Below are positions 18,087 through 26,269 of a stretch of 64,000 bases of DNA, in pieces. The first letter of the stretch is position 1; each line of letters starts with the position of its first letter. The notes under the pieces were generated by a model. The model ran no database searches. It was given only the letters and a program-made list of their open reading frames with translations, and had not been told where the DNA came from. The DNA lies in NCBI RefSeq assembly GCF_000473165.1, contig NZ_KI421504.1, forward strand, positions 2,526,009 through 2,590,008. The letters run 5' to 3'. The position numbers and the translations under genes were made by a program. The stretch is from Leisingera aquimarina DSM 24565. GTDB lineage: Bacteria; Pseudomonadota; Alphaproteobacteria; Rhodobacterales; Rhodobacteraceae.

Positions 18087-18096
18087 CCCGCTTATC

Positions 18097-18172
<76 letters not shown>

Positions 18173-18306
18173 TTCCCACCTTGCAGATTGATCGTGATGA
18201 GATGCCGTTCGGCACGTATCCATTGGGTTTTTTCTATCTGTTTCAGGGGGTTGCCGGGAAGCCGCATTTTTTTTGGGGGAAAGTCCCGAAAAAGCCAAAA
18301 CACTGC

Positions 18307-18335
18307 TTGACGGTTCTAAGGGGTGGGAATATTAC
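18307..18335 (+). promoter_or_regulatory. Possible promoter of the tRNA-Asp cluster
   Basis: TTGACG (18307-18312), 17 bp, TATTAC (18330-18335), about 37 bp upstream of the first tRNA-Asp. The rest of the 200-bp gap 18173-18372 holds T-rich stretches but no gene. Confidence 0.5.
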
Positions 18336-18372
18336 AGCCCAACATTCAGCAGCGATGCTGAACGTGCAGCGG

Positions 18373-18449
18373 GCGGTTGTAGCTCAGTTGGTTAGAGTAC
18401 CGGCCTGTCACGCCGGGGGTCGCGGGTTCGAGCCCCGTCAACCGCGCCA
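18373..18449 (+). tRNA. tRNA-Asp (anticodon GUC), copy 1
   Basis: Acceptor arms GCGGTTG and CAACCGC, discriminator G and an encoded CCA. Anticodon stem CCGGC/GCCGG encloses CTGTCAC, giving GUC. First of three tandem copies. Confidence 0.97.
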
Positions 18450-18531
18450 CTGCTGCACCTCATCCTGGGGTAAAACAGGATCCGCCCCGGAGGGGAACTG
18501 GACTGGAAACAGTCCGCCGCAAGGCGAAAAT

Positions 18532-18608
18532 GCGGTTGTAGCTCAGTTGGTTAGAGTACCGGCCTGTCACGCCGGGGGTCGCGGGTTCGAGCCCCGTCAA
18601 CCGCGCCA
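18532..18608 (+). tRNA. tRNA-Asp (anticodon GUC), copy 2
   Basis: Identical to copy 1. The 82-bp spacer before it shares the segment AGGATCCGCCCCGGAGGGGA and a CTGGAAACAG-like hairpin with the next spacer. Confidence 0.97.
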
Positions 18609-18688
18609 CTTTCGCCTGCCGTCCTGGCATCCCAGGATCCGCCCCGGAGGGGAACACTGGCCGGAAACGGTCGCCGAAAGGCAAACGC

Positions 18689-18765
18689 GCGGTTGTAGCT
18701 CAGCTGGTTAGAGTACCGGCCTGTCACGCCGGGGGTCGCGGGTTCGAGCCCCGTCAACCGCGCCA
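18689..18765 (+). tRNA. tRNA-Asp (anticodon GUC), copy 3
   Basis: Same as copies 1 and 2 except for one C in the D-loop region (CTCAGCTGG instead of CTCAGTTGG). The 80-bp spacer before it is homologous to the previous spacer. Confidence 0.97.
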
Positions 18766-18809
18766 CTTTCTTCTTGGTTATCAATACATGGGCGCAGTTG
18801 TGCTGGGGT

Positions 18810-19199
18810 TTATGCTGCGGTTTCCAGAGTGTCCTGGCTGAAAGTGTTGAGCCAGCCTGGCGCGCTCTTCTCCCAAAGCGAGGAGATCAGCATGACCTGC
18901 CAGCGGGAGCTGCCTGAGGGGCGGTACCGCGCCCGGTAGGACAGCAGTACAGCATGTTCTGTTATGACGCGCAGCTGCGTATCACTCAGCCGGTATTGCG
19001 CCATCACCGGCCCGTCCCTCAGTTGACTGCAATGGCCTGCCTTGTCCGAAAAGCCGCTGGGATAGACGCCAAGGAAGTCCTCCGACAGCATCCGGCCATC
19101 GGCCTCGGGGTCGCCAGAGACTAGTGCCTCCCACACCTTGGTTTCCAGAGCGAGTATTTCGGCCAGCTGCGGGCCTTCGGTCATTTTCTTTTCCGTCAT
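18810..19199 (-). CDS. DUF4440/SnoaL-like (NTF2 fold) protein
   Basis: 129 residues. The pattern ILALETKVWEALVSGD, then a short acidic strand (MLSEDFLGVYPSGF), and the C-terminal YRARYRPSGSSRWQVMLISS with a W near the end matches the DUF4440/SnoaL-like small alpha+beta barrel. Such proteins are ligand-binding or small enzymes with unknown substrate. The first Met is used because no better ribosome site exists further in; the second Met (residue 6) is possible. Convergent with the tRNA cluster. Confidence 0.75.
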   Translation of the reverse strand: MTEKKMTEGPQLAEILALETKVWEALVSGDPEADGRMLSEDFLGVYPSGFSDKAGHCSQLRDGPVMAQYRLSDTQLRVITEHAVLLSYRARYRPSGSSRWQVMLISSLWEKSAPGWLNTFSQDTLETAA

Positions 19200-19252
19200 G
19201 GCGCCACTTTGGCGAACAGGCGCATCAGGTGCAAGCGGTCAGGGCCGGGGGG

Positions 19253-19474
19253 TCAAAGGGCCGGAGGGTTCGGGTCCGCACCGGTGTCGTGGCGCCAGCC
19301 GGTAAGGTCGAAATCGACCCATTTCTTGAGACGTTCAAGGTCTGCCTGCGGGATGGTTTCCAAGTAACGCAGCATCACGCGGGTGCCGTGCTGGTAGCCG
19401 GCGCGGTAGCTTTCTTCCGGGTCAGTCTGGTTGCCTTCGAAACCGGGCGGGCGGTTGAATCTGCTTTGTGCCAT
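19253..19474 (-). CDS. Small conserved-type hypothetical protein
   Basis: 73 residues from the ATG at 19474, preceded by a good GGGAGA ribosome site; the longer frame upstream lacks one. Composition is polar with ESYRAGYQHGTRVML in the middle and WVDFDLTGWRHD near the end. No domain recognised. The codon use looks normal for the genome, and it is likely a real small gene next to the DUF4440 gene on the same strand. Confidence 0.65.
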   Translation of the reverse strand: MAQSRFNRPPGFEGNQTDPEESYRAGYQHGTRVMLRYLETIPQADLERLKKWVDFDLTGWRHDTGADPNPPAL

Positions 19475-19842
19475 CTGCTGTCTCCCATCGTAGTCCGCTG
19501 TTGCGGCAGAAATCATATGCAGTATCGGACGGTTCGGATAATCAACTCTTAATCCGATAAAGGGATGGGAGACAAACGGCGGTACTGGGTGCAGGTCCGG
19601 CGCCGTGCCGAGGCACGGCGCCAGGCGCAACGGGAAGAGGGCCTCGCAAGAGGCTTGATGACGGGCGGGAGGCCGCCATTGGCTTTGGCTGCATTTTAAG
19701 GCACAGGCAGAATGGAGGCCGTTGCCACGGCAAGGTTTGAATGTACCCGGTTTGAAAGTCTCATTCCGAGTCCCAAAGCAGTGCTTTTGATTGTCCGGTG
19801 ATTGTCCGGGCGGAGCCCTGAAGAGCGTCCGCCCGGCACCGG
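19475..19842. other. Gap with strong hairpins, possible structured RNA
   Basis: 368 bp without a gene. It contains a perfect 11-bp hairpin GGCGCCGTGCC/GGCACGGCGCC with a 2-nt loop (19599-19622), then GCCTC-GCAA-GAGGC (19641-19654, a GNRA-type loop), and an 8-bp hairpin CGGGCGGA/TCCGCCCG (19807-19835) just after the peptidase stop, which may be that gene's terminator although it lacks a T-run. Confidence 0.5.
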
Positions 19843-21234
19843 TTACTTGCGCGACAGGGCGTCCAGGACGCGGGCCCAGGACCGGATGCCTTTGTGGAAG
19901 CTTTTCAGGTCGTATTTCTCATTCGGCGAATGGATTGCGTCGTCGTCGTTGGCAAAGCCGATCAGCATCGCGTCCATGTTCAGGATCGACTTGAAGAAGC
20001 CGGCGATCGGGATCGAGCCGCCCATGCCGCAGAACACTGCTTCACGCTCCCATTCATCCGACAGCGCGCCGCGGGCGGCCTCGAACTCGGGGCGGGCGAT
20101 GTTCATCACCGCGGCACGGGAGCCTTCCAGGTCATTGTCCCAGCGCACCGTGGCATCCGCAGGCAGTTGGTCCGCGACGTGTTTGCGGATTTTGTCGCGC
20201 AGCGCATCGGGGTCCATGTCGCCGACCAAGCGGCAGGTGATTTTGCAGTGCGCCTCTGACGGGATCACGGTTTTGGAACCGGCACCGTTGTAGCCGCCCC
20301 AAAGCCCGTTCACCTCCAGCGTCGGGCGGGCCCATTGCTGTTCCAGGGTGGAATATGCCTTTTCGCCGTGCGGCTGCGAGTAGCCGACCGAGTTCAGGTA
20401 TTCACCTTCATTGAAGCCGCAGGTCTGCCACTGGCGCAGCTGGTCTTCGGGGACTTCATGCACACCGTCATAGAAGCCGTCCACTGCGACGCGGCCGGTG
20501 TCAGTGTCATAGAGGGAGGCTACGATCTCCGACAGGGTGCGCAGCGGGTTCAGGCCGGGGCCGCCATAGTGGCCGGAGTGCAGGTCGATGCGCGGGCCGA
20601 CGATGGTGAATTCGTCCTTCAGCATGCCGCGCAGCTGCGAGGAGATCGACGGTACCCCGCGCGACACCATCGAGGTGTCGCAAATCAGTGCGAGGTCGGC
20701 TTTCAGCTCTGCCGCGTTGGCTTCCATGAAGGGGATCAGCGAGGGCGAGCCGGATTCTTCTTCACCTTCAAAGAAGAAAGTGATGCGGCAGGGCAGGGAG
20801 CCGTTCACGGCCTTCCAGGCGCGGCAGGCCTCAACAAAGGTCATCAGCTGGCCCTTGTCGTCCGACGATCCGCGGCCGCGGATCACGGTGCCGTTCGGGG
20901 TTTCCTCCAGTTGCGGTTCAAACGGCGGCGTGTTCCAAAGGTTCAGCGGATCCACCGGCTGCACATCATAGTGGCCGTAGAACAGCACATGCGGCGCGTC
21001 AGTGTTTTCTTCGCCCACATGGCCGACCACCATCGGATGGCCGGGGGTGGCGCGCTTCTGCGCCTTGATGCCGATGGCGTTGAGGTCAGCCACCAGCCAG
21101 TCGGCGGCCTTGTCGCAGTCGGCCTTAAAGGCGGGATCGGTGGAAATCGACTGGATCCGCAGCAGGTCCATCAGCCGTTCGGTGGCGGCGTCCAGCTCTG
21201 TGTCGATCCGGTCCAGAACATCATTCAGTGCCAT
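19843..21234 (-). CDS. M20-family dipeptidase/metallopeptidase
   Basis: 463 residues from the ATG at 21234 with an AGGAG ribosome site; the upstream open frame is not coding. Di-zinc signatures of the M20 family are present: FYGHYDVQPVD (His and Asp), GRGSSDDKGQ (bridging Asp), FEGEEESGSP (catalytic Glu and ligand) and ICDTSMVSRG. The lid/dimerisation domain lies in the middle (LHSGHYGGPGLNPL), and the last zinc His is in DDAIHSPNEKYDL. It resembles the carnosinase/succinyl-diaminopimelate desuccinylase-like dipeptidases and is probably cytoplasmic. Divergent from hemA. Confidence 0.93.
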   Translation of the reverse strand: MALNDVLDRIDTELDAATERLMDLLRIQSISTDPAFKADCDKAADWLVADLNAIGIKAQKRATPGHPMVVGHVGEENTDAPHVLFYGHYDVQPVDPLNLWNTPPFEPQLEETPNGTVIRGRGSSDDKGQLMTFVEACRAWKAVNGSLPCRITFFFEGEEESGSPSLIPFMEANAAELKADLALICDTSMVSRGVPSISSQLRGMLKDEFTIVGPRIDLHSGHYGGPGLNPLRTLSEIVASLYDTDTGRVAVDGFYDGVHEVPEDQLRQWQTCGFNEGEYLNSVGYSQPHGEKAYSTLEQQWARPTLEVNGLWGGYNGAGSKTVIPSEAHCKITCRLVGDMDPDALRDKIRKHVADQLPADATVRWDNDLEGSRAAVMNIARPEFEAARGALSDEWEREAVFCGMGGSIPIAGFFKSILNMDAMLIGFANDDDAIHSPNEKYDLKSFHKGIRSWARVLDALSRK

Positions 21235-21617
21235 CTTTCGTTCTCCTGCGTGTCCGGTTTCGGGCAATTTGCCGCGGACCCTAACAGCGGCCCGGAACAG
21301 GGGCCAGTGGGGGAAGGGTGGGAATTCGCTTGTTTTTCCGGGGCGGCAGGTTTCCGATCCTGCACATTTGCGGCCGGTATGCGCTGCAGATACGACGCAA
21401 ACGGCCACAGTTGGCCGCAGCTGTCCTTGCCTGGCTTCTGTTTAAGTTTTATTTGACCTGCATCAATGTTGCGCACCAAGGGCAGCGCGTATGCAGTTGA
21501 TCGAAGGGGGTGCCTGCGGTATTCATTCCGGACCGTGAATGTGGCCGCATCGCCGACAGGCCGTGCCCTTTACACAGCCCGCGTGCCTTTGGTGCGCATG
21601 AAGCCATGGAGATGCCG
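21235..21617. other. Divergent control region between the M20 peptidase and hemA
   Basis: 383 bp. Holds the FNR-type box at 21453-21466 and the hemA leader. An open frame runs from 21510 into hemA, but the protein family begins only at about 21618. No other gene seen. Confidence 0.6.
21453..21466. promoter_or_regulatory. FnrL/FNR-type box upstream of hemA
   Basis: TTGAC-CTGC-ATCAA matches the FNR consensus TTGAT-N4-ATCAA in 9 of 10 positions. It lies 150 bp upstream of the hemA start. The hemA gene of Rhodobacter sphaeroides is known to be controlled by FnrL, so an oxygen-responsive role is expected. Confidence 0.72.
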
Positions 21618-22841
21618 GTGGACTATACCGCGAAACTGGATGCAGCGATTGCCAGCCTTCACGACGAGGGCCGCTACCGGACCTTTATCGACATCGAGCG
21701 CAAGAAGGGCCATTTCCCGCATGCGGTCTGGACCCGCCCCGATGGCAGCCAGCAGGACATCACCGTCTGGTGCGGCAATGACTATCTGGGCATGGGCCAG
21801 CATCCGGTTGTGCTGGAGGCGATGCATGATGCCATCGATTCCACCGGTGCAGGCTCCGGCGGCACCCGCAACATTTCCGGCACCACAGTATACCATAAGC
21901 AGCTGGAGGCCGAACTGGCCGACCTGCACGGCAAGGAAGCCGCGCTGCTGTTCACCTCGGCTTATATCGCCAATGACGCGACTCTTTCGACGCTGCCCAA
22001 GCTGTTCCCGGGTCTGATCATCTATTCCGATGCGCTGAACCATGCCTCAATGATTGAGGGCGTACGCCGCAATGGCGGTGCCAAGCGCGTCTTCCGCCAC
22101 AATGACGTGGCGCATCTGCGCGAATTGCTGGAAGCGGACGATCCCAAGGCGCCCAAGCTGATTGCCTTTGAATCGGTTTATTCGATGGACGGTGACTTTG
22201 GCCCCATCGAAGCGCTGTGCGATCTGGCCGATGAATTCGGCGCACTGACCTATATCGACGAAGTTCACGCGGTTGGTATGTACGGCCCTCGCGGCGGCGG
22301 CGTCACCGAACGTGACCGTCTGGCCCACCGTATCGACATTATCAATGGCACCCTGGCCAAGGCTTACGGTGTGATGGGTGGCTATATCGCGGCGTCGGCC
22401 AAGATGTGCGACGCCATCCGCTCCTATGCGCCGGGCTTCATTTTCACCACTTCGCTGGCGCCTTCCGTTGCGGCAGGGGCGGCGGCCTCGGTTGCCTATC
22501 TGAAGGGCGCGCAGGACCTGCGCGACAAGCATCAGGACCAGGCTAAGGTGCTGAAACTGCGCCTGAAGGGGCTGGGTTTACCGATCATTGATCACGGCAG
22601 CCACATCGTTCCGGTGATCGTCGGCAATCCGGTGCACACCAAGGTGCTGTCCGACCACCTGCTGGAGGATCACGGCATCTACGTTCAGCCGATCAATTTC
22701 CCCACCGTGCCGCGCGGCACCGAGCGGCTGCGGTTCACGCCGTCGCCGGTGCACGGGCCCAAGGAGATCGACGCGCTGGTCCATGCAATGGACGCATTGT
22801 GGTCGCATTGTGCGCTGAATCGTGCCGAACTTGCCGGGTAA
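21618..22841 (+). CDS. hemA: 5-Aminolevulinate synthase
   Basis: Condenses glycine and succinyl-CoA to 5-aminolevulinate, the first step of the alphaproteobacterial (Shemin) route to heme and bacteriochlorophyll. The GTG at 21618 gives 407 residues, the length of the Rhodobacter sphaeroides enzyme, with a start like its MDYN; GGAG at 21608-21611 is correctly spaced. ATGs at 21606 and 21612 are alternatives. Visible: [12 protein letters not shown], glycine-rich [23 protein letters not shown] (Asp for PLP nitrogen), and the PLP Lys in [14 protein letters not shown]. An FNR-type box lies upstream. Confidence 0.97.
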   Translation: MDYTAKLDAAIASLHDEGRYRTFIDIERKKGHFPHAVWTRPDGSQQDITVWCGNDYLGMGQHPVVLEAMHDAIDSTGAGSGGTRNISGTTVYHKQLEAELADLHGKEAALLFTSAYIANDATLSTLPKLFPGLIIYSDALNHASMIEGVRRNGGAKRVFRHNDVAHLRELLEADDPKAPKLIAFESVYSMDGDFGPIEALCDLADEFGALTYIDEVHAVGMYGPRGGGVTERDRLAHRIDIINGTLAKAYGVMGGYIAASAKMCDAIRSYAPGFIFTTSLAPSVAAGAAASVAYLKGAQDLRDKHQDQAKVLKLRLKGLGLPIIDHGSHIVPVIVGNPVHTKVLSDHLLEDHGIYVQPINFPTVPRGTERLRFTPSPVHGPKEIDALVHAMDALWSHCALNRAELAG

Positions 22842-22970
22842 CATACTGATCAGTGTAAATTTACCTTCGGTGTGTTACGCTGTTGTCAATCAATGAGCGG
22901 ATCTGAGTCGCAACTGTGATTCTTTCACCTCTCTGAACAGATTGCGGCAGGCAAAAATGGGACAGCAGGC

Positions 22971-24176
22971 ATGATCGGGCGCTTCACCCAGCGCAAGCAA
23001 GAAGAGCATGGCGGAACGGCAGAGCCGAAAGGTTTTGACGATTTCGAGTTGAAGCTCGGCGACGTGATGCGCGGTGAGCGGGCAACGATGGGAAAGTCGT
23101 TGCTCGATGTTCAGCGCGAGCTGCGGATCAAGGCGTCCTACATCGCAGCGATCGAGAATTCAGACCCTTCCGCCTTTGACACGCCCGGCTTCATCGCCGG
23201 GTATGTGCGTTCCTATGCACGCTATCTGAACATGGACCCAGAAGAGGCGTTTCAGGATTTCTGCACCGAAAGCGGTTTTACAGTTGCCCATGGCATGTCT
23301 GCCGAAGCCTCCAGCCGGACCAAAGGCGGCGGCGCTCCTGCGGTGACGTCCACCGGGCTGGGCGGCGATGCCTTTGCCTCGCCCAATGCACCGTTTATTC
23401 CGGCCCCCAGCAGTTTTCTCAGCCAGATCGAACCGCGTGCAGTCGGCTCGCTTATGGTGCTGGCAGCGCTGATCGGCGGCATTGGCTATGGCGGCTGGGC
23501 GGTGCTGAAAGAAGTGCAGCAGGTGCAGTTTGCACCAGTGGATCAGACCCCGGCGGTGCTGGCTGATCTTGACCCGCTCAACAGCGCGGTGCTGGAAGTT
23601 GCCGAGGGTGCCCGTGATTCGGCAGCTGAGGCACTGGACCGGCTCTACCGCCCGCAGGCGTTGGATGTGCCGGTTCTGGTGGCGCGCGATGCGCCGATCT
23701 CGACCCTGGACCCCTCCACGCTGGGCAACTTTGCGGCGCCCGAAGTGCCCTCGCTTGCCTTTGCCGAAGCCAGCCTGCCTTATGAGGGCGAGGGCCCGCT
23801 GCAGCAGGTGCCGCAGGTGGTGGCCGAGGTCGAGCCTGGCGTTGAAATGGTTGCGGTGCGCCCGTCTTGGGTGCAGGTCACCGCTGCGGACGGCAGCGTG
23901 ATCCTGGAAACCATCATGGACGCGGGCCAACGGTTCGAAGTGCCTTTGACCGAAGACGCCCCGCGCCTGCGCACCGGCGAAAGCAGCGCGATCTACTTTG
24001 CGGTGAACGGTGAACATTTCGGCCCGGTCGGCGAACGCGGCCAGGTGTCCAAGAACATTGACCTGTCGATGGATGCGGTCACCGGCCGGTTTGCGCTGGC
24101 CGATCTAGCTGATGGGCGCAATGAAGCACTGGCAACCCTGGTGGCCGAGCTGCAGGCGGATCAGCCCGCCGAGTAA
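22971..24176 (+). CDS. RodZ-like protein: helix-turn-helix, membrane segment, DUF4115
   Basis: 401 residues. Residues 20-95 form the HTH_25 domain (KLGDVMRGERATMGKSLLDV, then YIAAIENSDPSAFDTPGFIA). A Gly/Ala-rich membrane segment lies near residue 165 (ALIGGIGYGGWAVL). The C-terminal part contains the DUF4115 domain (WVQVTAADGSVILETIMDAG, then IYFAVNGEHFGPVG). This is the architecture of RodZ, which links MreB to the wall-building machinery. The middle is long and Ala/Pro-rich. The ispG gene follows on the same strand after 114 bp, a pairing also seen in other bacteria. Confidence 0.9.
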   Translation: MIGRFTQRKQEEHGGTAEPKGFDDFELKLGDVMRGERATMGKSLLDVQRELRIKASYIAAIENSDPSAFDTPGFIAGYVRSYARYLNMDPEEAFQDFCTESGFTVAHGMSAEASSRTKGGGAPAVTSTGLGGDAFASPNAPFIPAPSSFLSQIEPRAVGSLMVLAALIGGIGYGGWAVLKEVQQVQFAPVDQTPAVLADLDPLNSAVLEVAEGARDSAAEALDRLYRPQALDVPVLVARDAPISTLDPSTLGNFAAPEVPSLAFAEASLPYEGEGPLQQVPQVVAEVEPGVEMVAVRPSWVQVTAADGSVILETIMDAGQRFEVPLTEDAPRLRTGESSAIYFAVNGEHFGPVGERGQVSKNIDLSMDAVTGRFALADLADGRNEALATLVAELQADQPAE

Positions 24177-24290
24177 GTGTTCCCGGATTTGTGCCCGGCG
24201 AATCCCGCCGGAAGGGGCGGGCTGCCATTGCGGCGCCGCCTTTCAACACGTATCTAGCAGCTAACAGGATCCAGCCGGGACGCATTCCTC

Positions 24291-25412
24291 ATGTCGATCA
24301 ACCATATCCGCCCCTGGCGCCATATCGAGCGCCGCAAAAGCCGCCAGATCCATGTCGGCAATGTGCCCGTCGGCGGCGACGCCCCGATTGCGGTGCAAAC
24401 GATGACCAACACGCTGACCACCGATGTGGCCGGCACCGTCGCCCAAATCCAGGCCGCGGCTGAGGCAGGCGCGGATCTGGTTCGGGTGTCGGTCCCGGAT
24501 GAGGCGTCCTCCAAAGCTCTGAAGGAAATCGTGCGCGAAAGCCCGGTGCCAATCGTCGCCGATATCCATTTCCACTACAAGCGCGGGATTGAGGCTGCCG
24601 AGGCGGGCGCCGCCTGCCTGCGCATCAACCCGGGCAACATCGGCGATGAAAAACGCGTGGCCGAGGTGATCAGGGCCGCCCGCGACCACAATTGCTCGAT
24701 CCGCATCGGGGTGAATGCCGGCTCTCTGGAAAAACACCTCCTGGATAAATACGGCGAACCCTGCCCGGAGGCGATGGTGGAGAGCGGCCTCGACCACATC
24801 CGCATCCTGCAGGATCATGACTTCCACGAATTCAAGATTTCTGTGAAAGCCTCGGATGTCTTCATGTCCGCTGCCGCCTACCAGCAGCTCGCCGAGGCCA
24901 CCGATGCGCCGATCCATCTAGGGATCACCGAGGCGGGCGGCTTTGTCTCCGGCACCATCAAATCGGCCATTGGGCTGGGCCAATTGCTGTGGATGGGCAT
25001 CGGTGACACTTTGCGCGTGAGCCTTTCTGCTGATCCGGTGGAGGAAGTGAAAGTCGGCTTTGAGATCCTGAAATCCCTTGGCCTGCGCCACCGCGGCGTC
25101 AACATCATCTCTTGTCCCAGCTGCGCGCGGCAGGGGTTCAACGTGATCAAGACGGTGGAAACGCTGGAAGAACGGCTTGCCCACATCCACACCCCGATGA
25201 GCCTTTCGATCATCGGCTGCGTGGTGAACGGCCCCGGCGAGGCACTGATGACGGATGTCGGTTTCACCGGCGGCGGTGCCGGCTCCGGCATGGTCTATCT
25301 GGCGGGCAAGGCCAGCCACAAGATGTCCAACGAACAGATGGTCGACCACATCGTTGAAGAAGTTGAGAAAAAGGCCGCCCGGATCGAGGCGGCCCAGGAG
25401 GCTGCTGAGTAA
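24291..25412 (+). CDS. ispG: 4-Hydroxy-3-methylbut-2-en-1-yl diphosphate synthase
   Basis: 373 residues; converts MEcPP to HMBPP in the non-mevalonate isoprenoid pathway. The [4Fe-4S] cysteines are in CPSCARQGF and [13 protein letters not shown], followed by the ligand Glu region in [15 protein letters not shown]. The TIM-barrel start reads [16 protein letters not shown]. Length and motifs are complete. Probably co-transcribed with the RodZ-like gene. A dispersed repeat follows the stop codon and separates it from a converging DsbA-like gene. Confidence 0.96.
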   Translation: MSINHIRPWRHIERRKSRQIHVGNVPVGGDAPIAVQTMTNTLTTDVAGTVAQIQAAAEAGADLVRVSVPDEASSKALKEIVRESPVPIVADIHFHYKRGIEAAEAGAACLRINPGNIGDEKRVAEVIRAARDHNCSIRIGVNAGSLEKHLLDKYGEPCPEAMVESGLDHIRILQDHDFHEFKISVKASDVFMSAAAYQQLAEATDAPIHLGITEAGGFVSGTIKSAIGLGQLLWMGIGDTLRVSLSADPVEEVKVGFEILKSLGLRHRGVNIISCPSCARQGFNVIKTVETLEERLAHIHTPMSLSIIGCVVNGPGEALMTDVGFTGGGAGSGMVYLAGKASHKMSNEQMVDHIVEEVEKKAARIEAAQEAAE

Positions 25413-25447
25413 GGCGCCTCAAAACGCCCTTCAACTCTTCACCTTTG

Positions 25448-25480
25448 AAAAAATACTCCGGGGTCCGGGGCAGCGCCCCG
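25448..25480. repeat. Dispersed ACTCCGGGG-type intergenic repeat, copy 1
   Basis: AAAAAATACTCCGGGGT is followed by a GC hairpin CCGGGGCAGCGCCCCGG. A related copy lies at 56191-56262 on the other strand. Located between the converging ispG and DsbA-like genes. Confidence 0.7.
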
Positions 25481-25504
25481 GTTCCGCCGGTCCCATTTTC
25501 GGCT

Positions 25505-26269
25505 TCAGCTTCGCTGGTCGCGGATCTCCGCCACCATGATCTCCATCTGATCGGCGGGCAGATAGCCGCGCAGCAGCTCATTTCCCAGTACAAATGTCGG
25601 GGTGCCGGAGATTGCCATCTTCTGTGCCAGCGCGCGGGTCTGGCGAAGCTCAGCCGTTACTTCTTCGCTGTCCATTTTGGCAAAGATCGCCTCGGCATCC
25701 AGGGACAACCCCTCTGCCAGACGGCGCAGGGCAACCTCGTTCGGTTCACTGCCGAATTCGATCAGCGCATCATGCACCTGTTTATAGGCCTCTCCCCCAG
25801 CCACAAGTTTGGCGGCCACAGCAAATCGTGACGACAGAACCGAAGCTTCGCCCAGGATCGGGAATTCCTTGATGACCAGGCGGATATTGCCGTCGCCTTT
25901 CACCAGCTTTTCCACCTCGGGGGCTGCTCGGCGGCAATAGCCGCAACGGTAGTCCATGAACTCAACCAGGGTGATATCGCCGTCGGGATTGCCGCCGACC
26001 CAGGAATAGCCATCGTTCTGCAGCTCTGCCAGATTGTCGGCAACCAGCGTGTCATCGCGGACGGCCTCGGCCTGCTGCTGACGTTGTTCCAGCAGATCAA
26101 CCGCTTCCAGGATCAGCTCAGGGTTCTCCAGCAGATAGGCACGGATCTGTTCGCCAAAAGCCTCGCGTTCGGTTTCGGACATATTGTCGAGGTCCAGCGC
26201 CTGCGCCGGGGTGCTCAGCAGGGCGAGGGCGGTGGCAGCCGCCGTGGCAGCGCGGGTAAAGGGTTTCAT
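25505..26269 (-). CDS. DsbA-family thiol:disulfide oxidoreductase
   Basis: 254 residues with a signal peptide (MKPFTRAATAAATALALLST, cleavage after AQA). The active site is CGYCRRA in LVEFMDYRCGYC, and the cis-Pro loop is GTPTFVLGN. The N-terminal helical extension (residues 25-80, EREAFGEQIRAYLLENPEL) resembles the ScsC/BdbD-type group, in which it mediates oligomerisation. Acts in the periplasm on disulfides. It overlaps the upstream M48 gene by 4 bp, so the two are coupled and may act on the same envelope proteins. Confidence 0.93.
   Translation of the reverse strand: MKPFTRAATAAATALALLSTPAQALDLDNMSETEREAFGEQIRAYLLENPELILEAVDLLEQRQQQAEAVRDDTLVADNLAELQNDGYSWVGGNPDGDITLVEFMDYRCGYCRRAAPEVEKLVKGDGNIRLVIKEFPILGEASVLSSRFAVAAKLVAGGEAYKQVHDALIEFGSEPNEVALRRLAEGLSLDAEAIFAKMDSEEVTAELRQTRALAQKMAISGTPTFVLGNELLRGYLPADQMEIMVAEIRDQRS

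Noticed and set aside
18373-18765. CRISPR or other repeat array
   Set aside because: The repeats are three tRNA-Asp genes with complete cloverleaves.
19627-19637. An 11-mer GCAACGGGAAG matching the complement of the repeat-array core
   Set aside because: The match ends after 11 bases; one such match in GC-rich DNA is likely chance.
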